8,749 bases of DNA from an uncultured Sphingorhabdus sp. (GTDB lineage: Bacteria > Pseudomonadota > Alphaproteobacteria > Sphingomonadales > Sphingomonadaceae): NCBI GenBank assembly GCA_937873665.1, contig CALMYW010000295.1, positions 1 through 8,749 on the forward strand, given 5' to 3'. The translations under genes and the position numbers were made by a program. Numbering within the stretch: position 1 is the stretch's first letter; every line of letters begins with the position of its first letter. The notes below the pieces were generated by a model, which was not told the origin of the DNA, did not search any database, and saw only the letters and a list, made by a program, of their open reading frames with translations. This document shows positions 4,931-8,749 of this stretch, in pieces.

Positions 4931-7900
4931 ATGCGTATCCGGTTGAGCAACTATTTCGATACGAAGACGCTGCAGCGAGCGCAGGATTATGTTGATCGCG
5001 GGCTGGTCATCAAGGTCGAGACCGAGCGAAGCGGCGCTGTCTTGAGCCGCATCTCGAATGGGCTCGGCCAGACATACAATCAGCACATCGCCTTGCATGG
5101 CGATGCTGTCTTCGGTGCCTGCTCCTGCCCGATGGGCCATAATTGCAAGCATGTCGCTGCCGCACTGATTTACCTGGCTAAGGCGCAGCACAAAAATGCT
5201 GTCAGTCTGGCCGCTCCAGTTGACGCCTGGCTTGCCCGCGTCAGGCAAAATGCGACAACAGCTGCGCCCGCACCTGACCGGCCCGGAGAATATCCTGGCA
5301 ATATCAAAGACCGACTGCTTTATGTTCTTCAGCTCACCAGCGCGCAGCTTCGATTGGAAATCTACAAGGGGCGGATGGCAGCGGCAGGCGATACGCTGAA
5401 CAAAAGCATGCGCCGTTATGATGTCCTCACTGCCATCCGCAGCAATGCTGTTCCCGGCTTCATTCGTCCGGTTGACCTCGAATTGATCCCTGCGCTGGCG
5501 CAGGCCAGAATCTGGGACGCGGGCTATGGCTACGGCTATGGCTTTGGTTCGGGTCTACCGGACTTTCTGCTCCCCAAGGGCGAGCAGGCAATCAGCCTGA
5601 TCCAGCGGCTTTGCGAGACGGGCAGGCTGCTCTACGACGCTTCCCCGGAAGCGTGCCTCACCTGGTCTGAAGACCGACCCACCGTCAGGCTGGAATGGCG
5701 TGTTGTATTGGACGGCGCCCAACAGCTCGGTTTCGTGGATCCGTCGGGTGCGCCCCTGCAAGTGCGAGGACTCGAAGGCGCCACATTCTGGATTGATGAG
5801 GATACAGGCCGCATCGGCGCGCTCGCCGAGCCAGTGAAACTCGAGACTTTGCGACTGGTCGAGACAGCGCCTCTGGTTTCAGCCGAACACGCAGAGGTGA
5901 TTGGCGCAGCACTGCCTGATCGCATGGCCGACCTTGTCTTGCCGCGCCCCCAGACCATCCGCGAGATGACGCGCGCTCCCAGGAATCGCCATGTCCGTCT
6001 TGTTCTTGGCGCGGAATCTGCGCGGGAAAACTCGCGCCACTGGGGCGCGACGCTGCAGCTGCCAACGATCACCCTGACGTTCGTGTACGAGGGCCAGGAG
6101 GTTTCCGCTTATTGCCCCGATCCGCGCATCGTGCATAATGGAGAGGTAGTCACCTTGCTGCGTGACCCCGAGTGGGAGGACGCCTGCCTGCTTCGTCTCA
6201 TGGGAGCCGGTGCGATCCCCGTGGAAGAGCTCGAGGCACATTGGCCCGGCGAACGCATGATGGACTGTGACCTCGTCTTTGCCGATGGCGAGCTTAGCAT
6301 GTCCCTCATGGATGTTTCCCGGCTCGATGATGCAATCGATTTCGCCTTCCAGGTGGTCCCAGCATTGCGCCGCGAGGGATGGGACATCGTCGAGGGTCGC
6401 AAATGGCCTTATCATCTCAGTCGGGAAGCAGTTTCGCTGTCGATTTCGACGCTGAATGCCCCGGGCGCTGCATTCCAGGGAAATGACTGGTTCTCACTTG
6501 GCTTTCAGGCCGAGATTGGGGGCAAGGCCATCGACGTCGCGCCCTTGATTGCCGCATTCCTGGAACAGTCCCGAGAGGAGTGGGATCACGTGCCGGACGT
6601 GGATGTGCTGGCACAGCACCTCGCCAGCCAGCCCGTCTACATTGACCGTGGCAAGCAGGGCTATGTCGCGGTGGACCTCAGCCCGATTGCACCCTTGCTC
6701 CAGCTGTTCCTGTTGCATCAGGTGGAATTGGGCGCGATGCATCCTACGGATGCCGGACTGGTCAAACTGGCTGAAGAAGCCCTGGCAGGAAGCGATGTGC
6801 GCTTTTCCGACCATGTCGGAATCCTGCCACTGGCGCAAAGCCTCCACGCTCTCACCGAGGTGGACGCTTATTCATCGCCGGCCGGGCTGAGGGCGCAGCT
6901 GCGCGATTACCAGGCCTATGGCGCCGCCTGGATGGCAGCGCTGCTTCAGGCTGGCTTCGGCGGCGTGCTCGCGGATGACATGGGGCTGGGAAAGACGGTT
7001 CAGACCCTTGCGCTCCTGCAGGCGAGGCGAGAGGCTGAAGCAGCAGGCCCGGTGCTGCTGATCGTGCCCACCAGCCTGGTGCACACCTGGCGCAGTCAGG
7101 CCGAGCAATTCACGCCCGACCTGCGTCTCGTGGTCTTGCAAGGCAATGATCGTGCCGCTTACCGCGCTGCGGCATTGCAAGCTGATCTCGCCGTCACAAC
7201 CTATCCCCTGCTTGCCCGAGATCGTGAATGGCTGGCGGCGCATGACTGGCCTCTGGTCATTCTTGACGAGGCTCAGACCCTCAAGAACCCCGCCTCGCAA
7301 ATGGCCAAGACCTTGCGCGAAATCCCAGCCAAGGGGCGGCTTGCGCTGACCGGCACCCCTCTCGAAAACTCGCTTCAGGACCTTTGGACACTCATGGACT
7401 GGGTCAACCCGGGGCTCATCGGGGATCGCAAGCAGTTTCAGACGCTTTTCCGCACACCCATTGAAAAACATGGCGATGCCAGCGCGCAAGCCCGCCTCAA
7501 CCGACGCTTGCGCCCGTTCCTGCTACGCCGGACGAAGGAACAGGTCGCAGCAGAACTGCCCCCCAGGACCGAGATGCTGGAGCGCGTCGAACTGTCCAAG
7601 CCGCAGCAAGCACTCTATGAAACTGTGCGTAGTGTCATGGATGCCCGCGTGCGCGAGGCCATTAGGACGAAGGGGCTGGCAGCATCCCGCATCACCGTGC
7701 TCGACGCTCTCCTGAAGCTGCGGCAGGTCTGCTGTGATCCGGCCCTGGTCAAGACCAAGGCCGGACAGTCCGTAAGTGACAGCGCCAAGCGTGCAAGATT
7801 GCGCGAGCTTGTCAGTGAACTTGTCGCAGAAGGTCGCCGGGTGCTGATCTTCTCGCAATTTGTGGAAATGCTGCATCTGATCGAGCGCGACCTGACCGAG

Positions 7901-8299
7901 GCAGGAATTGCCTTCCTGTCGCTGACCGGACAGACCAGGAACCGCGCATCGGTGCTTGATGGGTTTGCCAAGGGAGATGAGCCGGTCTTCCTCCTGAGCC
8001 TCAAGGCGGGCGGGGTTGGACTGACGCTTACCGAAGCCCACACCGTGATTCTCTATGATCCCTGGTGGAACCCTGCTGTCGAGCGTCAGGCTATGGACCG
8101 GAGCCATCGGATCGGCCAGACCAAGCCCGTATTTGTCTATCGGTTCGTAGCGGCCGGCACAGTGGAAGAGAGAATTCTTGACATGCAGCAGCGCAAGCAA
8201 GCCCTGGCTGATGCTCTTTTCGAAGCTGAAAGCGGCACCGCCCACACAGTGCTGGACGAGACCACACTGCAGGATTTGTTCGCGCCTCTCGGCGATTGA
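4931..8299 (+). CDS. SWIM zinc-finger SNF2-family DEAD/DEAH-like helicase
   Basis: A 1122-residue ATP-dependent DNA translocase of the bacterial Swi2/Snf2 (RapA/SSO1653-like) type. Residues 64-74 form a SWIM zinc finger, CSC...CKH (Cys64, Cys66, Cys72, His74). Residues about 100-650 are a poorly characterised helicase-associated region with an odd Gly-Tyr run at 198-208. The helicase core begins near LRDYQAYG: Walker A DMGLGKT (683-689, Lys688), motif Ia IVPTSLV (about 713-719), Walker B DEAQ (779-782), LTGTPLEN (806-813), motif IV VLIFSQF (971-977), motif V LSLKAGGVGLT (1022-1032) and motif VI QAMDRSHRIGQ (1053-1063). All are intact. The ATG at 4931 is chosen because the conserved N-terminus (YFDTKTLQRAQDYVDRG) follows at once; a GAGAC at 4923-4927 is the only weak ribosome site. 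Its role is probably in DNA repair or nucleoprotein remodelling, known only by family. It is divergent from hipB and convergent with the PilZ gene. Confidence 0.93.
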   Translation: MRIRLSNYFDTKTLQRAQDYVDRGLVIKVETERSGAVLSRISNGLGQTYNQHIALHGDAVFGACSCPMGHNCKHVAAALIYLAKAQHKNAVSLAAPVDAWLARVRQNATTAAPAPDRPGEYPGNIKDRLLYVLQLTSAQLRLEIYKGRMAAAGDTLNKSMRRYDVLTAIRSNAVPGFIRPVDLELIPALAQARIWDAGYGYGYGFGSGLPDFLLPKGEQAISLIQRLCETGRLLYDASPEACLTWSEDRPTVRLEWRVVLDGAQQLGFVDPSGAPLQVRGLEGATFWIDEDTGRIGALAEPVKLETLRLVETAPLVSAEHAEVIGAALPDRMADLVLPRPQTIREMTRAPRNRHVRLVLGAESARENSRHWGATLQLPTITLTFVYEGQEVSAYCPDPRIVHNGEVVTLLRDPEWEDACLLRLMGAGAIPVEELEAHWPGERMMDCDLVFADGELSMSLMDVSRLDDAIDFAFQVVPALRREGWDIVEGRKWPYHLSREAVSLSISTLNAPGAAFQGNDWFSLGFQAEIGGKAIDVAPLIAAFLEQSREEWDHVPDVDVLAQHLASQPVYIDRGKQGYVAVDLSPIAPLLQLFLLHQVELGAMHPTDAGLVKLAEEALAGSDVRFSDHVGILPLAQSLHALTEVDAYSSPAGLRAQLRDYQAYGAAWMAALLQAGFGGVLADDMGLGKTVQTLALLQARREAEAAGPVLLIVPTSLVHTWRSQAEQFTPDLRLVVLQGNDRAAYRAAALQADLAVTTYPLLARDREWLAAHDWPLVILDEAQTLKNPASQMAKTLREIPAKGRLALTGTPLENSLQDLWTLMDWVNPGLIGDRKQFQTLFRTPIEKHGDASAQARLNRRLRPFLLRRTKEQVAAELPPRTEMLERVELSKPQQALYETVRSVMDARVREAIRTKGLAASRITVLDALLKLRQVCCDPALVKTKAGQSVSDSAKRARLRELVSELVAEGRRVLIFSQFVEMLHLIERDLTEAGIAFLSLTGQTRNRASVLDGFAKGDEPVFLLSLKAGGVGLTLTEAHTVILYDPWWNPAVERQAMDRSHRIGQTKPVFVYRFVAAGTVEERILDMQQRKQALADALFEAESGTAHTVLDETTLQDLFAPLGD

Positions 8300-8434
8300 A
8301 CCGAGCTGCGATGCCAATCGGCGTTCAAAAGGTTCACGTGAGCGGAGCCCGACTGCCCTCTCGTCCTTGGCACTCGCCACAGTTGGCGTCGACAAAGCTA
8401 ACACCTAGTGCTGGATAGTACGCCTTGAGGGTGC
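8300..8434. other. Convergent spacer after the helicase gene
   Basis: Short spacer between the helicase stop and the PilZ stop. A 5-bp stem CGCCA-CAGT-TGGCG lies at 8375-8388 and GGGTG-CT-CACCC at 8429-8440, the latter overlapping the PilZ stop. Neither has a T-run, so no terminator is called. No gene is seen here. Confidence 0.4.
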
Positions 8435-8731
8435 TCACCCGAACGGGTTGGCTTGCTTGAGAAGATGCTCGAAAACAGCGATATGCAGTGGTTCACTGAA
8501 CGCGCAGCCAATGGTGGCGTTGGTCCGCCACCGAATTTCTGCGGTCAGGAGCTGCATGCCGGGGATGCGGATTCGCAGGTGCATGTCAGGACTGACCTCA
8601 GGAAACCAGGCGATCCGAAACCCTTGCGGAGAGAGATCTTCCAGCCGGACTGTCCGCCACGGCCTGGTGCCCTGACGAACTTCGCATATCAGGATCAGCC
8701 CAGCTCGGCCCACTCGGTCTTGCTGGGACAC
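8435..8731 (-). CDS. Small PilZ-domain protein (5' end may lie outside window)
   Basis: PilZ domains bind cyclic di-GMP or act as adaptor folds in motility, envelope and virulence control. This 98-residue frame shows the D-x-S-x-x-G motif (DLSPQG, 32-37), then LRIRIPGM and AEIRWRTNATIGCAFSEPL, which match the barrel strands and closing helix of short sphingomonad-type PilZ proteins. The N-terminal arginine motif, usually R-x-x-x-R, is only R-x-x-R here (Arg6, Arg9), so ligand binding may be weak or lost. The listed start is a GTG at 8729-8731. The frame stays open to base 8749 (Pro-Ala-Ser-Tyr-Thr-Ala before it), and no ribosome site is visible, so the true start may be outside the window. 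No other domain is present and it should be cytoplasmic. It converges on the helicase gene with 135 bp between. Confidence 0.82.
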   Translation of the reverse strand: MSQQDRVGRAGLILICEVRQGTRPWRTVRLEDLSPQGFRIAWFPEVSPDMHLRIRIPGMQLLTAEIRWRTNATIGCAFSEPLHIAVFEHLLKQANPFG

Positions 8732-8749
8732 GGCAGTATAACTGGCGGG

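Noticed and set aside
6872..7489. 205-codon open frame on the - strand under the helicase Walker region
   Set aside because: It is the reverse-frame shadow of the helicase core, with no domain and no start signal.
7523..8404. Long open frame on the - strand (293 codons) under the helicase gene
   Set aside because: It lies antisense to the conserved helicase motifs IV-VI, has no recognisable domain, and is the usual by-product of GC-rich coding sequence on the other strand.
1..8749. CRISPR array, tRNA gene or tRNA-derived attachment site
   Set aside because: I saw no regularly spaced repeats and no cloverleaf or T-arm pattern. Despite two recombinases, no attachment site can be defined from this window.

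Overview
The window looks like an accessory stretch joined to ordinary chromosome in a GC-rich alphaproteobacterium, most likely a member of the Sphingomonadales. That placement is an inference. It rests on the style of the two tyrosine recombinases, the small C-terminal-type PilZ protein, the SWIM-SNF2 helicase and the HipA sub-family, all of which resemble sphingomonad proteins. No rRNA or tRNA is present to confirm it.

Layout from left to right: (1) 1-923, + strand, a tyrosine recombinase cut by the left edge, with its catalytic residues intact. (2) 936-2186, - strand, a lone amidoligase-type enzyme (GS-like COOH-NH2 ligase fold), tail to tail with the recombinase across 12 bp. (3) 2187-2310, a short non-coding stretch with a near-perfect 17-bp AT-centred palindrome. 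(4) 2311-3093, + strand, a second tyrosine recombinase with all catalytic residues but a damaged and shortened N-terminus. (5) 3094-3216, a convergent spacer with two short hairpins. (6) 3217-4457, - strand, a HipA-family kinase toxin gene broken by one in-frame TAG and one frameshift. (7) 4463-4804, - strand, its intact HipB-type antitoxin/repressor, 5 bp upstream of hipA. (8) 4805-4930, a divergent control region with an 8-bp inverted repeat suited to HipB autoregulation. (9) 4931-8299, + strand, a 1122-residue SWIM zinc-finger plus SNF2 helicase. (10) 8435-8731, - strand, a small PilZ-domain protein that may continue past the right edge.

The left half (recombinases, amidoligase, decayed hipBA) reads as a genomic-island fragment in decay: three separate reading-frame lesions lie within about 1.8 kb, in the second recombinase and in hipA. 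The right half (helicase, PilZ) looks intact and chromosomal. The most interesting points are the orphan amidoligase between two recombinases, the position of the hipA stop codon at the boundary where HipS and HipT are separate proteins in HipBST systems, and the operator-like repeats. I did not find a convincing new multi-gene system.
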